64,000 nt of DNA from Aphelocoma coerulescens (Eukaryota; Chordata; Aves; Passeriformes; Corvidae). The position numbers and the translations under genes are program-made. Positions 48,601 through 62,200 of the stretch are shown here, one piece after another. Each line of letters begins with the position of its first letter. The first letter of the stretch is position 1. The stretch lies in contig NC_091023.1 in the NCBI RefSeq assembly GCF_041296385.1, positions 3,844,924 to 3,908,923 of the forward strand. The letters run 5' to 3'. Below the pieces are notes generated by a model. The model had not been told where the DNA came from, did no database searches, and saw only the letters and a list, made by a program, of their open reading frames with translations.

Positions 48601-49020
48601 GCAGCACAGTTCTCCACCTGCAGCTGGGAGGCCTGCGGTCACAGCGCTGCTCCTAAGTACCGCTGTCAACAAATTCCACCAGTTCAAGGATTTCTGTAGG
48701 ATTTTGCAGCGCTGAGAAGTTGATCTCGTCTGGATTCTGTGCTGGGGAATTGCTCTCCATGTTTTCGTCGCTGGCCACGTGGTCCCCGCGGGCCCCGCAC
48801 GGGCGCCGGCTCCATTCAGCGCCTCTCTGTGTGCGGAGCGCCGAGAAAGAGAAACCGCTGCCGCCGCCTCTGCCCTTCTGCTCGCAGCAGAAGCTAAAAG
48901 TAATATTGAAGCACTCGGTGAATGTGACCACCAGACACCCCTTATGACGACCTCCAGGACCAAAAAAGGACTTCCAGTAGAAGGCAAATGCATGCAAATT
49001 AGTTCTAGGAAAGTGGTGTT
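45638..49020 (-). repeat. Array unit 2 (3383 bp)
   Basis: Lacks the 30-bp segment. RING ORF 45970-46494, minisatellite 46601-46733, CR1 piece about 46943-47248, small ORF 48653-48760. It shares the ...ACCCTTTTAATATT variant before its AATAAA with unit 1. Confidence 0.95.
45970..46494 (-). CDS. RING-finger protein, copy 2, 174 aa
   Basis: Intact; the protein appears identical to copy 1, with all eight zinc ligands kept. Differences from copy 1 in the reading frame are silent as far as I can see (for example CCCGCTCGC for CCCGTTCGC near 46050). Confidence 0.8.
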   Translation of the reverse strand: MEEARQEPAAPRAVRICRICVDPLQSPAALEPCGHVFCHACIQPRAAPDAAATCPICREPIGAIRLLQGRDNRAALAPRRRRLHPFVARWRQRQQQEQQQEAAAGGGRRRRLAAGDRPPSPVPRQRARRELQELDRNGQQESRWPLSEREALGGGDNGRRPTVLPPDWQLRWPF

Positions 49021-52000
49021 TGTGTATTAGTTGGGAGGCACATTGTGATGGATAGGTGTGATCGGGACGGAATAACAACGGACCCTGTTATGAAGTTTCA
49101 CCACAGACGTCAGATTAAAGGAGATATTATTCCATGTGTCCGGCGCTAATAAAGAATGCCTGCTTTCTAATGCTTCAAATGAATAAAACAGTCTATTTAC
49201 AACTAATTTTGCTATCAATATGCTACTCTCTACCTAAGTTCCTATGACTATGAGCTTTCCCTCCCACAGCTCCCACTCCCTCAGTCTTGCGGTGACGAGC
49301 AAGCAGGCAGAAGAAACCAGGCGAAGTTCTTCTCGGCATCCTGGTTTTCAGTTCAGAAAGGCCATCGAAGCTGCCAATCCGGGGGGAGCACGGTGGGACG
49401 GCGCCCGTTGTCCCCTCCGCCCAGCGCTTCCCGCTCGCTCAGCGGCCACCTGCTCTCCTGCTGCCCGTTTCTGTCCAGCTCCTGCAGCTCTCTCCGGGCC
49501 CGCTGGCGGGGCACAGGGCTCGGCGGCCGATCCCCAGCAGCCAATCTTCGGCGCCGGCCACCTCCAGCAGCTGCCTCCTGCTGCTGCTCCTGCTGCTGCC
49601 GCTGCCGCCACCGCGCCACGAAGGGATGGAGGCGGCGGCGCCGCGGGGCCAGCGCGGCACGGTTGTCCCGGCCCTGCAGCAGGCGGATGGCCCCAATGGG
49701 CTCTCGGCAGATGGGGCAGGTGGCAGCGGCGTCGGGGGCAGCCCGGGGCTGGATGCAGGCGTGGCAGAACACGTGTCCGCAGGGCTCCAGGGCAGCGGGG
49801 CTTTGGAGGGGATCCACGCAGATGCGGCAGATCCTGACGGCTCGCGGCGCTGCTGGCTCTTGCCGGGCCTCCTCCATTGCTGCTCCCTCCTCCTGGCCTC
49901 CTCTCAGCTGCTGCTGGCAGGACTCGAAGGCTTGGCTTCCACTGGTGGCACTCAGATCTTCCTCGGCCTCCCGTGGGACGCACAAGCTCCTCGGTCACTG
50001 GCAGCACCCAGACGCTCCTTGGTCACTTGGCAGGACTCAAAGGCTCCTCACTCGCTGGCAGCACTGAGAAGCTCCTCAGACACTGGCAGCGCTCAGAAGC
50101 TCCTCGGCTGCCAGTGTGTCACAGGCTGAGTGCTGTGGCACTACCCAGCGCTGGTGGCCACAGTTACCTACCCACTGCAGGTGAGGTCATAGTGATCATG
50201 GCTGGTGACATCACAGGGCTCTAAGGGCACGCCCAGGAGCTCCCCCATCCACAGAGATGGACCCTGTGGCACAAAGCCGACCTGGCAGTGGGCTCAGTGC
50301 TCACCCAGCTGCCTTCCAGGCGGTCTCTGCTGGGGTGGGGCTGTGCCAGTCACACTCGCCAGGACCTGCTCTGCAGAGCTGCTTTCCATGGTGTGTCCTG
50401 GTGCCTGGGGCTGCACCTCCCCAGGGGCAGGACCCTGCATAGCCCTTGGTTGAACTTCAGGAGGTTCCATCAGCCCATTTCTCCAGCTTGTTGAGGTCCT
50501 TGTGGGCACAGAGTCATCCTCTGGTGTCTCTGCAGCTCCTCCCACTGTAGGAAATTCAGCAAACTTGCTGAGGGTGCCCTGGGCCCCATTATTCAGGCCA
50601 CTAGCAAGAAGGAAGTCCCAGTACTGGTGCCTGGGCTACACTTGTCAGACACTGAAATATTATCGTTTATGGATTAAACATTTGCATGAAGGACTTTAAA
50701 AACTGTATTACAAAAGCTGCAGAGAAGACTACCATAGCCTGAATGGGGCTCTGAGAGGCCCATCACCACTCAGGGCTGGGGAGATTCACAAAGCACAAGC
50801 TTAACACCTCCAAGGTGGAGACCACAGCCCCAGGCCTATCAGCTGCCAGGCTGGCACAGACCCTGCACCAAAGGGTGGAGGGAGAGAGGCTTTGGATGGG
50901 TGTTGGAAAAGCCTCTGGGCAGAGGCGCAGTGAGTGCCCGTCCTCCCCTGCGCAGAGGAGCCCAGCTGAGGGGCCCCTTCACCGGGGAAAAGCCGCAGCC
51001 ATGGGAAGGACAGCAGGGGGGCTGTCATGGCCCATCAAAGGCCCCCCAAAGGGGCCCTCAGACCCTACAGCAGAGATGATGCAACAAATCCCCAGTGTTG
51101 CAAGGGACAGCGTCAAACTGGCCCCTGCAAGGGAGGCACGTGGGCATTCCCACCTGGCCCAAAGTGGGCATTAATCCCTGGGATTCTGTACTCTCCGGCG
51201 TGTGGCAGCGTGGTGCAGCGTGGCGCAGTGTGGCGTGGCACGGCGGCCGGGGACCCTCAGCACCAAGGAGAGCAGATGGAAGGGAGCAACGAGACGTCAT
51301 TGGGAGTCTCGGAAGAGCGATACGCTTCCTTAGCCCTGTCACCTCTCTCCCTGTTCCCCGGCCCCCCCTTTTACTATTAAATAAAATACATCCCTTTTTT
51401 GGCACCAACATCTAACCTCGTTGGGGTTTTAATCTCAGTTTTGGATATATTTTGAACATTTCAAGTTCTTTCTGGTCTATACGCAGAGACATAATTTTTC
51501 TTTGCTCTTCTGGGTCTAAACTGGATCGTAACAACACTGCTGATGATCAGCCTCCACCTCAGCTTCACGCTGCTGATCAACACCCTCTACTTAAAAACCC
51601 GGAGTATCAACAGTTAAAATCACTTCCTCACAGGGCAGAGCCTATTTGCAAAGTTCCACCTTCCCCAAGCCACCTGCTTTCTCCGAGATCATGAGAAATG
51701 TCTGGCTGATCATTTATCAGCCCCAGTGAGCATTTTCCCCTTCAAATACAACAGCTTTGGAATACAACAGAGAATCTGTACAATTGTTTGCCTCTTCTTC
51801 CACTTATCCTGAAAATACCATTGTAGCACTCCACACCGAAAGCACTGCAAGACACTGAGGTTGTTTGGCAGAGACTCTCCAGCTCCAGGCACCTCCAGGG
51901 CCCTGCTGCCGCTGCCACCATCCCTGCCACCACAGCCCCGCTGTGCAGGGAATGGAAGAGGCTGTGATGACAACAGGCCACCCCTGCAGCACAGTTCTCC

Positions 52001-52405
52001 ACCTGCAGCTGGGAGGCCTGCGGTCACAGCGCTGCTCCTAAGTACCGCTGTCAACAAATTCCACCAGTTCAAGGATTTCTGTAGGATTTTGCAGCGCTGA
52101 GAAGTTGATCTCGTCTGGATTCTGTGCTGGGGAATTGCTCTCCATGTTTTCGTCGCTGGCCACGTGGTCCCCGCGGGCCCCGCACGGGCGCCGGCTCCAT
52201 TCAGCGCCTCTCTGTGTGCGGAGCGCCGAGAAAGGGAAACCGCTGCCGCCGCCTCTGCCCTTCTGCTCGCAGCAGAAGCTAAAAGTAATATTGAAGCACT
52301 CGGTGAATGTGACCACCAGACACCCCTTATGACGACCTCCAGGACCAAAAAAGGACTTCCAGTAGAAGGCAAATGCATGCAAATTAGTTCTAGGAAAGTG
52401 GTGTT
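49021..52405 (-). repeat. Array unit 3 (3385 bp)
   Basis: RING ORF 49353-49877, minisatellite 49984-50116, CR1 piece about 50326-50631, small ORF 52038-52145. Its first half matches unit 2 variants. Its second half matches unit 6 variants (CCGAGATCATGAG, CTGCCGCTGCC), which indicates a switch point. Confidence 0.95.
49353..49877 (-). CDS. RING-finger protein, copy 3, 174 aa
   Basis: Intact and, by eye, the same at nucleotide level as copy 2 across the ORF. The ATG context, zinc ligands and stop are preserved. Confidence 0.8.
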   Translation of the reverse strand: MEEARQEPAAPRAVRICRICVDPLQSPAALEPCGHVFCHACIQPRAAPDAAATCPICREPIGAIRLLQGRDNRAALAPRRRRLHPFVARWRQRQQQEQQQEAAAGGGRRRRLAAGDRPPSPVPRQRARRELQELDRNGQQESRWPLSEREALGGGDNGRRPTVLPPDWQLRWPF

Positions 52406-55400
52406 TGTGTATTAGTTGGGAGGCACATTGTGATGGATAGGTGTGATCGGGACGGAATAACAACGGACCCTGTTATGAAGTTTCACCACAGACGTCAGAT
52501 TAAAGGAGATATTATTCCATGTGTCCGGCGCTAATAAAGAATGCCTGCTTTCTAATGCTTCAAATGAATAAAACAGTCTATTTACAACTAATTTTGCTAT
52601 CAATATGCTACTCTCTACCTAAGTTCCTATGACTATGAGCTTTCCCTCCCACAGCTCCCACTCCCTCAGTCTTGCGGTGACGAGCAAGCAGGCAGAAGAA
52701 ACCAGGCGAAGTTCTTCTCGGCATCCTGGTTTTCAGTTCAGAAAGGCCATCGAAGCTGCCAATCCGGGGGGAGCACGGTGGGACGGCGCCCGTTGTCCCC
52801 TCCGCCCAGCGCTTCCCGTTCGCTCAGCGGCCACCTGCTCTCCTGCTGCCCGTTTCTCTCCAGCTCCTGCAGCTCTCTCCGGGCCCGCTGGCGGGGCACA
52901 GGGCTCGGCGGCCGATCCCCAGCAGCCAATCTTCGGCGCCGGCCACCTCCAGCAGCTGCCTCCTGCTGCTGCTCCTGCTGCTGCCGCTGCCGCCACCGCG
53001 CCACGAAGGGATGGAGGCGGCGGCGCCGCGGGGCCAGCGCGGCACGGTTGTCCCGGCCCTGCAGCAGGCGGATGGCCCCAATGGGCTCTCGGCAGATGGG
53101 GCAGGTGGCAGCGGCGTCGGGGGCAGCCCGGGGCTGGATGCAGGCGTGGCAGAACACGTGTCCGCAGGGCTCCAGGGCAGCGGGGCTTTGGAGGGGATCC
53201 ACGCAGATGCGGCAGATCCTGACGGCTCGCGGCGCTGCTGGCTCTTGCCGGGCCTCCTCCATTGCTGCTCCCTCCTCCTGGCCTCCTCTCAGCTGCTGCT
53301 GGCAGGACTCGAAGGCTTGGCTTCCACTGGTGGCACTCAGATCTTCCTCGGCCTCTCGTGGGACGCACAAGCTCCTCGGTCACTGGCAGCACCCAGACGC
53401 TCCTTGGTCACTTCGCAGGACTCAAAGGCTCCTCACTCGCTGGCAGCACTGAGAAGCTCCTCAGACACTGGCAGCGCTCGGAAGCTCCTCGGCTGCCAGT
53501 GTGTCACAGGCTGAGTGCTGTGGCACTACCCAGCGCTGGTGGCCACAGTTACCTACCCACTGCAGGTGAGGTCATAGTGATCATGGCTGGTGACATCACA
53601 GGGCTCTAAGGGCACGCCCAGGAGCTCCCCCATCCACAGAGATGGACCCTGTGGCACAAAGCCGACCTGGCAGTGGGCTCAGTGCTCACCCAGCTGCCTT
53701 CCAGGCGGTCTCTGCTGGGGTGGGGCTGTGCCAGTCACACTCGCCAGGACCTGCTCTGCAGAGCTGCTTTCCATGGTGTGTCCTGGTGCCTGGGGCTGCA
53801 CCTCCCCAGGGGCAGGACCCTGCATAGCCCTTGGTTGAACTTCAGGAGGTTCCATCAGCCCATTTCTCCAGCTTGTTGAGGTCCTTGTGGGCACAGAGTC
53901 ATCCTCTGGTGTCTCTGCAGCTCCTCCCACTGTAGGAAATTCAGCAAACTTGCTGAGGGTGCCCTGGGCCCCATTATTCAGGCCACTAGCAAGAAGGAAG
54001 TCCCAGTACTGGTGCCTGGGCTACACTTGTCAGACACTGAAATATTATCGTTTATGGCTTAAACATTTGCATGAAGGACTTTAAAAACTGTATTACAAAA
54101 GCTGCAGAGAAGACTACCATACCCTGAATGGGGCTCTGAGAGGCCCATCACCACTCGCTGATGAAGATAAGACCAAGTAACAACTCAGGGCTGGGGAGAT
54201 TCACAAAGCACAAGCTTAACACCTCCAAGGTGGAGACCACAGCCCCAGGCCTATCAGCTGCCAGGCTGGCACAGACCCTGCACCAAAGGGTGGAGGGAGA
54301 GAGGCTTTGGATGGGTGTTGGAAAAGCCTCTGGGCAGAGGCGCAGTGAGTGCCCGTCCTCCCCTGCGCAGAGGAGCCCAGCTGAGGGGCCCCTTCACCGG
54401 GGAAAAGCCGCAGCCATGGGAAGGACAGCAGGGGGGCTGTCATGGCCCATCAAAGGCCCCCCAAAGGGGCCCTCAGACCCTACAGCAGAGATGATGCAAC
54501 AAATCCCCAGTGTTGCAAGGGACAGCGTCAAACTGGCCCCTGCAAGGGAGGCACGGGGGCATTCCCACCTGGCCCAAAGTGGGCATTAATCCCTGGGATT
54601 CTGTACTCTGCGGCGTGTGGCAGCGTGGTGCAGCGTGGCGCAGTGTGGCGTGGCACGGCGGCCGGGGACCCTCAGCACCAAGGAGAGCAGATGGAAGGGA
54701 GCAACGAGACGTCATTGGGAGTCTCGGAAGAGCGATACGCTTCCTTAGCCCTGTCACCTCTCTCCCTGTTCCCCGCCCCCCCCTTTTACTATTAAATAAA
54801 ATACATCCCTTTTTTGGCACCAACATCTAACCTCGTTGGGGTTTTAATCTCAGTTTTGGATATATTTTGAACATTTCAAGTTCTTTCTGGTCTATACGCA
54901 GAGACATAATTTTTCTTTGCTCTTCTGGGTCTAAACTGGATCGTAACAACACTGCTGATGATCAGCCTCCACCTCAGCTTCACGCTGCTGATCAACACCC
55001 TCTACTTAAAAACCCGGAGTATCAACAGTTAAAATCACTTCCTCCCAGGGCAGAGCCTATTTGCAAAGTTCCACCTTCCCCAAGCCTCCTGCTTTCTCCG
55101 AGCTCATGAGAAATGTCTGGGTGATCATTTATCAGCCCCAGTGAGCATTTTCCCCTTCAAATACAACAGCTTTGGAATACAACAGAGAATCTGTACAATT
55201 GTTTGCCTCTTCTTCCACTTATCCTGAAAACACCATTGTAGCACTCCACACCGAAAGCACTGCAAGACACTGAGGTTGTTTGGCAGAGACTCTCCAGCAC
55301 CAGGCACCTCCAGGGCCCTGCTGCTGCTGCCACCATCCCTGCCAGCACAGCCCCGCTGTGCAGGGAATGGAAGAGGCTGTGATGACAACAGGCCACCCCT

Positions 55401-55820
55401 GCAGCACAGTTCTCCACCTGCAGCTGGGAGGCCTGCGGTCACAGCGCTGCTCCTAAGTACCGCTGTCAACAAATTCCACCAGTTCAAGGATTTCTGTAGG
55501 ATTTTGCAGCGCTGAGAAGTTGATCTCGTCTGGATTCTGTGCTGGGGAATTGCTCTCCATGTTTTCGTCGCTGGCCACGTGGTCCCCGCGGGCCCCGCAC
55601 GGGCGCCGGCTCCATTCAGCGCCTCTCTGTGTGCGGAGCGCCGAGAAAGGGAAACCGCTGCCGCCGCCTCTGCCCTTCTGCTCGCAGCAGAAGCTAAAAG
55701 TAATATTGAAGCACTCGGTGAATGTGACCACCAGACACCCCTTATGACGACCTCCAGGACCAAAAAAGGACTTCCAGTAGAAGGCAAATGCATGCAAATT
55801 AGTTCTAGGAAAGTGGTGTT
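52406..55820 (-). repeat. Array unit 4 (3415 bp)
   Basis: Has the 30-bp segment near 54155-54184. RING ORF 52738-53262, minisatellite 53369-53501, CR1 piece about 53711-54016, small ORF 55453-55560. It shares several private variants with unit 5 (Glu for Asp in the RING protein, CTCCCAGGGCAG, GGGTGATC). Confidence 0.95.
52738..53262 (-). CDS. RING-finger protein, copy 4, 174 aa
   Basis: Intact. One conservative change from copy 1: Asp becomes Glu in RRELQELxRNGQQ, from a single G-to-C change on the + strand near 52858. The RING is unchanged. Confidence 0.8.
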   Translation of the reverse strand: MEEARQEPAAPRAVRICRICVDPLQSPAALEPCGHVFCHACIQPRAAPDAAATCPICREPIGAIRLLQGRDNRAALAPRRRRLHPFVARWRQRQQQEQQQEAAAGGGRRRRLAAGDRPPSPVPRQRARRELQELERNGQQESRWPLSEREALGGGDNGRRPTVLPPDWQLRWPF

Positions 55821-58800
55821 TGTGTATTAGTTGGGAGGCACATTGTGATGGATAGGTGTGATCGGGACGGAATAACAACGGACCCTGTTATGAAGTTTCA
55901 CCACAGACGTCAGATTAAAGGAGATATTATTCCATGTGTCCGGCGCTAATAAAGAATGCCTGCTTTCTAATGCTTCAAATGAATAAAACAGTCTATTTAC
56001 AACTAATTTTGCTATCAATATGCTACTCTCTACCTAAGTTCCTATGACTATGAGCTTTCCCTCCCACAGCTCCCACTCCCTCAGTCTTGCGGTGACGAGC
56101 AAGCAGGCAGAAGAAACCAGGCGAAGTTCTTCTCGGCATCCTGGTTTTCAGTTCAGAAAGGCCATCGAAGCTGCCAATCCGGGGGGAGCACGGTGGGACG
56201 GCGCCCGTTGTCCCCTCCGCCCAGCGCTTCCCGCTCGCTCAGCGGCCACCTGCTCTCCTGCTGCCCGTTTCTCTCCAGCTCCTGCAGCTCTCTCCGGGCC
56301 CGCTGGCGGGGCACAGGGCTCGGCGGCCGATCCCCAGCAGCCAATCTTCGGCGCCGGCCACCTCCAGCAGCTGCCTCCTGCTGCTGCTCCTGCTGCTGCC
56401 GCTGCCGCCACCGCGCCACGAAGGGATGGAGGCGGCGGCGCCGCGGGGCCAGCGCGGCACGGTTGTCCCGGCCCTGCAGCAGGCGGATGGCCCCAATGGG
56501 CTCTCGGCAGATGGGGCAGGTGGCAGCGGCGTCGGGGGCAGCCCGGGGCTGGATGCAGGCGTGGCAGAACACGTGTCCGCAGGGCTCCAGGGCAGCGGGG
56601 CTTTGGAGGGGATCCACGCAGATGCGGCAGATCCTGACGGCTCGCGGCGCTGCTGGCTCTTGCCGGGCCTCCTCCATTGCTGCTCCCTCCTCCTGGCCTC
56701 CTCTCAGCTGCTGCTGGCAGGACTCGAAGGCTTGGCTTCCACTGGTGGCACTCAGATCTTCCTCGGCCTCTCGTGGGACGCACAAGCTCCTCGGTCACTG
56801 GCAGCACCCAGACGCTCCTTGGTCACTTCGCAGGACTCAAAGGCTCCTCACTCGCTGGCAGCACTGAGAAGCTCCTCAGACACTGGCAGCGCTCGGAAGC
56901 TCCTCGGCTGCCAGTGTGTCACAGGCTGAGTGCTGTGGCACTACCCAGCGCTGGTGGCCACAGTTACCTACCCACTGCAGGTGAGGTCATAGTGATCATG
57001 GCTGGTGACATCACAGGGCTCTAAGGGCACGCCCAGGAGCTCCCCCATCCACAGAGATGGACCCTGTGGCACAAAGCCGACCTGGCAGTGGGCTCAGTGC
57101 TCACCCAGCTGCCTTCCAGGCGGTCTCTGCTGGGGTGGGGCTGTGCCAGTCACACTCGCCAGGACCTGCTCTGCAGAGCTGCTTTCCATGGTGTGTCCTG
57201 GTGCCTGGGGCTGCACCTCCCCAGGGGCAGGACCCTGCATAGCCCTTGGTTGAACTTCAGGAGGTTCCATCAGCCCATTTCTCCAGCTTGTTGAGGTCCT
57301 TGTGGGCACAGAGTCATCCTCTGGTGTCTCTGCAGCTCCTCCCACTGTAGGAAATTCAGCAAACTTGCTGAGGGTGCCCTGGGCCCCATTATTCAGGCCA
57401 CTAGCAAGAAGGAAGTCCCAGTACTGGTGCCTGGGCTACACTTGTCAGACACTGAAATATTATCGTTTATGGCTTAAACATTTGCATGAAGGACTTTAAA
57501 AACTGTATTACAAAAGCTGCAGAGAAGACTACCATACCCTGAATGGGGCTCTGAGAGGCCCATCACCACTCAGGGCTGGGGAGATTCACAAAGCACAAGC
57601 TTAACACCTCCAAGGTGGAGACCACAGCCCCAGGCCTATCAGCTGCCAGGCTGGCACAGACCCTGCACCAAAGGGTGGAGGGAGAGAGGCTTTGGATGGG
57701 TGTTGGAAAAGCCTCTGGGCAGAGGCGCAGTGAGTGCCCGTCCTCCCCTGCGCAGAGGAGCCCAGCTGAGGGGCCCCTTCACCGGGGAAAAGCCGCAGCC
57801 ATGGGAAGGACAGCAGGGGGGCTGTCATGGCCCATCAAAGGCCCCCCAAAGGGGCCCTCAGACCCTACAGCAGAGATGATGCAACAAATCCCCAGTGTTG
57901 CAAGGGACAGCGTCAAACTGGCCCCTGCAAGGGAGGCACGTGGGCATTCCCACCTGGCCCAAAGTGGGCATTAATCCCTGGGATTCTGTACTCTGCGGCG
58001 TGTGGCAGCGTGGTGCAGCGTGGCGCAGTGTGGCGTGGCACGGCGGCCGGGGACCCTCAGCACCAAGGAGAGCAGATGGAAGGGAGCAACGAGACGTCAT
58101 TGGGAGTCTCGGAAGAGCGATACGCTTCCTTAGCCCTGTCACCTCTCTCCCTGTTCCCCGCCCCCCCCTTTTACTATTAAATAAAATACATCCCTTTTTT
58201 GGCACCAACATCTAACCTCGTTGGGGTTTTAATCTCAGTTTTGGATATATTTTGAACATTTCAAGTTCTTTCTGGTCTATACGCAGAGACATAATTTTTC
58301 TTTGCTCTTCTGGGTCTAAACTGGATCGTAACAACACTGCTGATGATCAGCCTCCACCTCAGCTTCACGCTGCTGATCAACACCCTCTACTTAAAAACCC
58401 GGAGTATCAACAGTTAAAATCACTTCCTCCCAGGGCAGAGCCTATTTGCAAAGTTCCACCTTCCCCAAGCCTCCTGCTTTCTCCGAGCTCATGAGAAATG
58501 TCTGGGTGATCATTTATCAGCCCCAGTGAGCATTTTCCCCTTCAAATACAACAGCTTTGGAATACAACAGAGAATCTGTACAATTGTTTGCCTCTTCTTC
58601 CACTTATCCTGAAAACACCATTGTAGCCCTCCACACCGAAAGCACTGCAAGACACTGAGGTTGTTTGGCAGAGACTCTCCAGCTCCAGGCACCTCCAGGG
58701 CCCTGCTGCTGCTGCCACCATCCCTGCCAGCACAGCCCCGCTGTGCAGGGAATGGAAGAGGCTGTGATGACAACAGGCCACCCCTGCAGCACAGTTCTCC

Positions 58801-59205
58801 ACCTGCAGCTGGGAGGCCTGCGGTCACAGCGCTGCTCCTAAGTACCGCTGTCAACAAATTCCACCAGTTCAAGGATTTCTGTAGGATTTTGCAGCGCTGA
58901 GAAGTTGATCTCGTCTGGATTCTGTGCTGGGGAATTGCTCTCCATGTTTTCGTCGCTGGCCACGTGGTCCCCGCGGGCCCCGCACGGGCGCCGGCTCCAT
59001 TCAGCGCCTCTCTGTGTGCGGAGCGCCGAGAAAGAGAAACCGCTGCCGCCGCCTCTGCCCTTCTGCTCGCAGCAGAAGCTAAAAGTAATATTGAAGCACT
59101 CGGTGAATGTGACCACCAGACACCCCTTATGACGACCTCCAGGACCAAAAAAGGACTTCCAGTAGAAGGCAAATGCATGCAAATTAGTTCTAGGAAAGTG
59201 GTGTT
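55821..59205 (-). repeat. Array unit 5 (3385 bp)
   Basis: RING ORF 56153-56677, minisatellite 56784-56916, CR1 piece about 57126-57431, small ORF 58838-58945. Like unit 4 at most variant sites but without the 30-bp segment. Confidence 0.95.
56153..56677 (-). CDS. RING-finger protein, copy 5, 174 aa
   Basis: Intact; carries the same Asp-to-Glu change as copy 4 but the silent CCCGCTCGC variant of copies 2 and 3. The ORF therefore mixes variants of neighbouring units. Confidence 0.8.
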   Translation of the reverse strand: MEEARQEPAAPRAVRICRICVDPLQSPAALEPCGHVFCHACIQPRAAPDAAATCPICREPIGAIRLLQGRDNRAALAPRRRRLHPFVARWRQRQQQEQQQEAAAGGGRRRRLAAGDRPPSPVPRQRARRELQELERNGQQESRWPLSEREALGGGDNGRRPTVLPPDWQLRWPF

Positions 59206-62200
59206 TGTGTATTAGTTGGGAGGCACATTGTGATGGATAGGTGTGATCGGGACGGAATAACAACGGACCCTGTTATGAAGTTTCACCACAGACGTCAGAT
59301 TAAAGGAGATATTATTCCGTGTGTCCGGCGCTAATAAAGAATGCCTGCTTTCTAATGCTTCAAATGAATAAAACAGTCTATTTACAACTAATTTTGCTAT
59401 CAATATGCTACTCTCTACCTAAGTTCCTATGACTATGAGCTTTCCCTCCCACAGCTCCCACTCCCTCAGTCTTGCGGTGACGAGCAAGCAGGCAGAAGAA
59501 ACCAGGCGAAGTTCTTCTCGGCATCCTGGTTCGCTTCAGAAAGGCCATCGAAGCTGCCAATCCGGGGGGAGCACGGTGGGACGGCGCCCGTTGTCCCCTC
59601 CGCCCAGCGCTTCCCGTTCGCTCAGCGGCCACCTGCTCTCCTGCTGCCCGTTTCTGTCCAGCTCCTGCAGCTCTCTCCGGGCCCGCTGGCGGGGCACAGG
59701 GCTCGGCGGCCGATCCCCAGCAGCCAATCTTCGGCGCCGGCCACCTCCAGCAGCTGCCTCCTGCTGCTGCTCCTGCTGCTGCCGCTGCCGCCACCGCGCC
59801 ACGAAGGGATGGAGGCGGCGGCGCCGCGGGGCCAGCGCGGCACGGTTGTCCCGGCCCTGCAGCAGGCGGATGGCCCCAATGGGCTCTCGGCAGATGGGGC
59901 AGGTGGCAGCGGCGTCGGGGGCAGCCCGGGGCTGGATGCAGGCGTGGCAGAACACGTGTCCGCAGGGCTCCAGGGCAGCGGGGCTTTGGAGGGGATCCAC
60001 GCAGATGCGGCAGATCCTGACGGCTCGCGGCGCTGCTGGCTCTTGCCGGGCCTCCTCCATTGCTGCTCCCTCCTCCTGGCCTCCTCTCAGCTGCTGCTGG
60101 CAGGACTCGAAGGCTTGGCTTCCACTGGTGGCACTCAGATCTTCCTCGGCCTCCCGTGGGACGCACAAGCTCCTCGGTCACTGGCAGCACCCAGACGCTC
60201 CTTGGTCACTTCGCAGGACTCAAAGGCTCCTCACTCGCTGGCAGCACTGAGAAGCTCCTCAGACACTGGCAGCGCTCGGAAGCTCCTCGGCTGCCAGTGT
60301 GTCACAGGCTGAGTGCTGTGGCACTACCCAGCGCTGGTGGCCACAGTTACCTACCCACTGCAGGTGAGGTCATAGTGATCATGGCTGGTGACATCACAGG
60401 GCTCTAAGGGCACGCCCAGGAGCTCCCCCATCCACAGAGATGGACCCTGTGGCACAAAGCCGACCTGGCAGTGGGCTCAGTGCTCACCCAGCTGCCTTCC
60501 AGGCGGTCTCTGCTGGGGTGGGGCTGTGCCAGTCACACTCGCCAGGACCTGCTCTGCAGAGCTGCTTTCCATGGTGTGTCCTGGTGCCTGGGGCTGCACC
60601 TCCCCAGGGGCAGGACCCTGCATAGCCCTTGGTTGAACTTCAGGAGGTTCCATCAGCCCATTTCTCCAGCTTGTTGAGGTCCTTGTGGGCACAGAGTCAT
60701 CCTCTGGTGTCTCTGCAGCTCCTCCCACTGTAGGAAATTCAGCAAACTTGCTGAGGGTGCCCTGGGCCCCATTATTCAGGCCACTAGCAAGAAGGAAGTC
60801 CCAGTACTGGTGCCTGGGCTACACTTGTCAGACACTGAAATATTATCGTTTATGGCTTAAACATTTGCATGAAGGACTTTAAAAACTATATTACAAAAGC
60901 TGCAGAGAAGACTACCATACCCTGAATGGGGCTCTGAGAGGCCCATCACCACTCAGGGCTGGGGAGATTCACAAAGCACAAGCTTAACACCTCCAAGGTG
61001 GAGACCACAGCCCCAGGCCTATCAGCTGCCAGGCTGGCACAGACCCTGCACCAAAGGGTGGAGGGAGAGAGGCTTTGGATGGGTGTTGGAAAAGCCTCTG
61101 GGCAGAGGCGCAGTGAGTGCCCGTCCTCCCCTGCGCAGAGGAGCCCAGCTGAGGGGCCCCTTCACCGGGGAAAAGCCGCAGCCATGGGAAGGACAGCAGG
61201 GGGGCTGTCATGGCCCATCAAAGGCCCCCCAAAGGGGCCCTCAGACCCTACAGCAGAGATGATGCAACAAATCCCCAGTGTTGCAAGGGACAGCGTCAAA
61301 CTGGCCCCTGCAAGGGAGGCACGTGGGCATTCCCACCTGGCCCAAAGTGGGCATTAATCCCTGGGATTCTGTACTCTGCGGCGTGTGGCAGCGTGGTGCA
61401 GCGTGGCGCAGTGTGGCGTGGCACGGCGGCCGGGGACCCTCAGCACCAAGGAGAGCAGATGGAAGGGAGCAACGAGACGTCATTGGGAGTCTCGGAAGAG
61501 CGATACGCTTCCTTAGCCCTGTCACCTCTCTCCCTGTTCCCCGCCCCCCCCTTTTACTATTAAATAAAATACATCCCTTTTTTGGCACCAACATCTAACC
61601 TCGTTGGGGTTTTAATCTCAGTTTTGGATATATTTTGAACATTTCAAGTTCTTTCTGGTCTATACGCAGAGACATAATTTTTCTTTGCTCTTCTGGGTCT
61701 AAACTGGATCGTAACAACACTGCTGATGATCAGCCTCCACCTCAGCTTCACGCTGCTGATCAACACCCTCTACTTAAAAACCCGGAGTATCAACAGTTAA
61801 AATCACTTCCTCACAGGGCAGAGCCTATTTGCAAAGTTCCACCTTCCCCAAGCCACCTGCTTTCTCCGAGATCATGAGAAATGTCTGGCTGATCATTTAT
61901 CAGCCCCAGTGAGCATTTTCCCCTTCAAATACAACAGCTTTGGAATACAACAGAGAATCTGTACAATTGTTTGCCTCTTCTTCCACTTATCCTGAAAATA
62001 CCATTGTAGCACTCCACACCGAAAGCACTGCAAGACACTGAGGTTGTTTGGCAGAGACTCTCCAGCTCCAGGCACCTCCAGGGCCCTGCTGCCGCTGCCA
62101 CCATCCCTGCCACCACAGCCCCGCTGTGCAGGGAATGGAAGAGGCTGTGATGACAACAGGCCACCCCTGCAGCACAGTTCTCCACCTGCAGCTGGGAGGC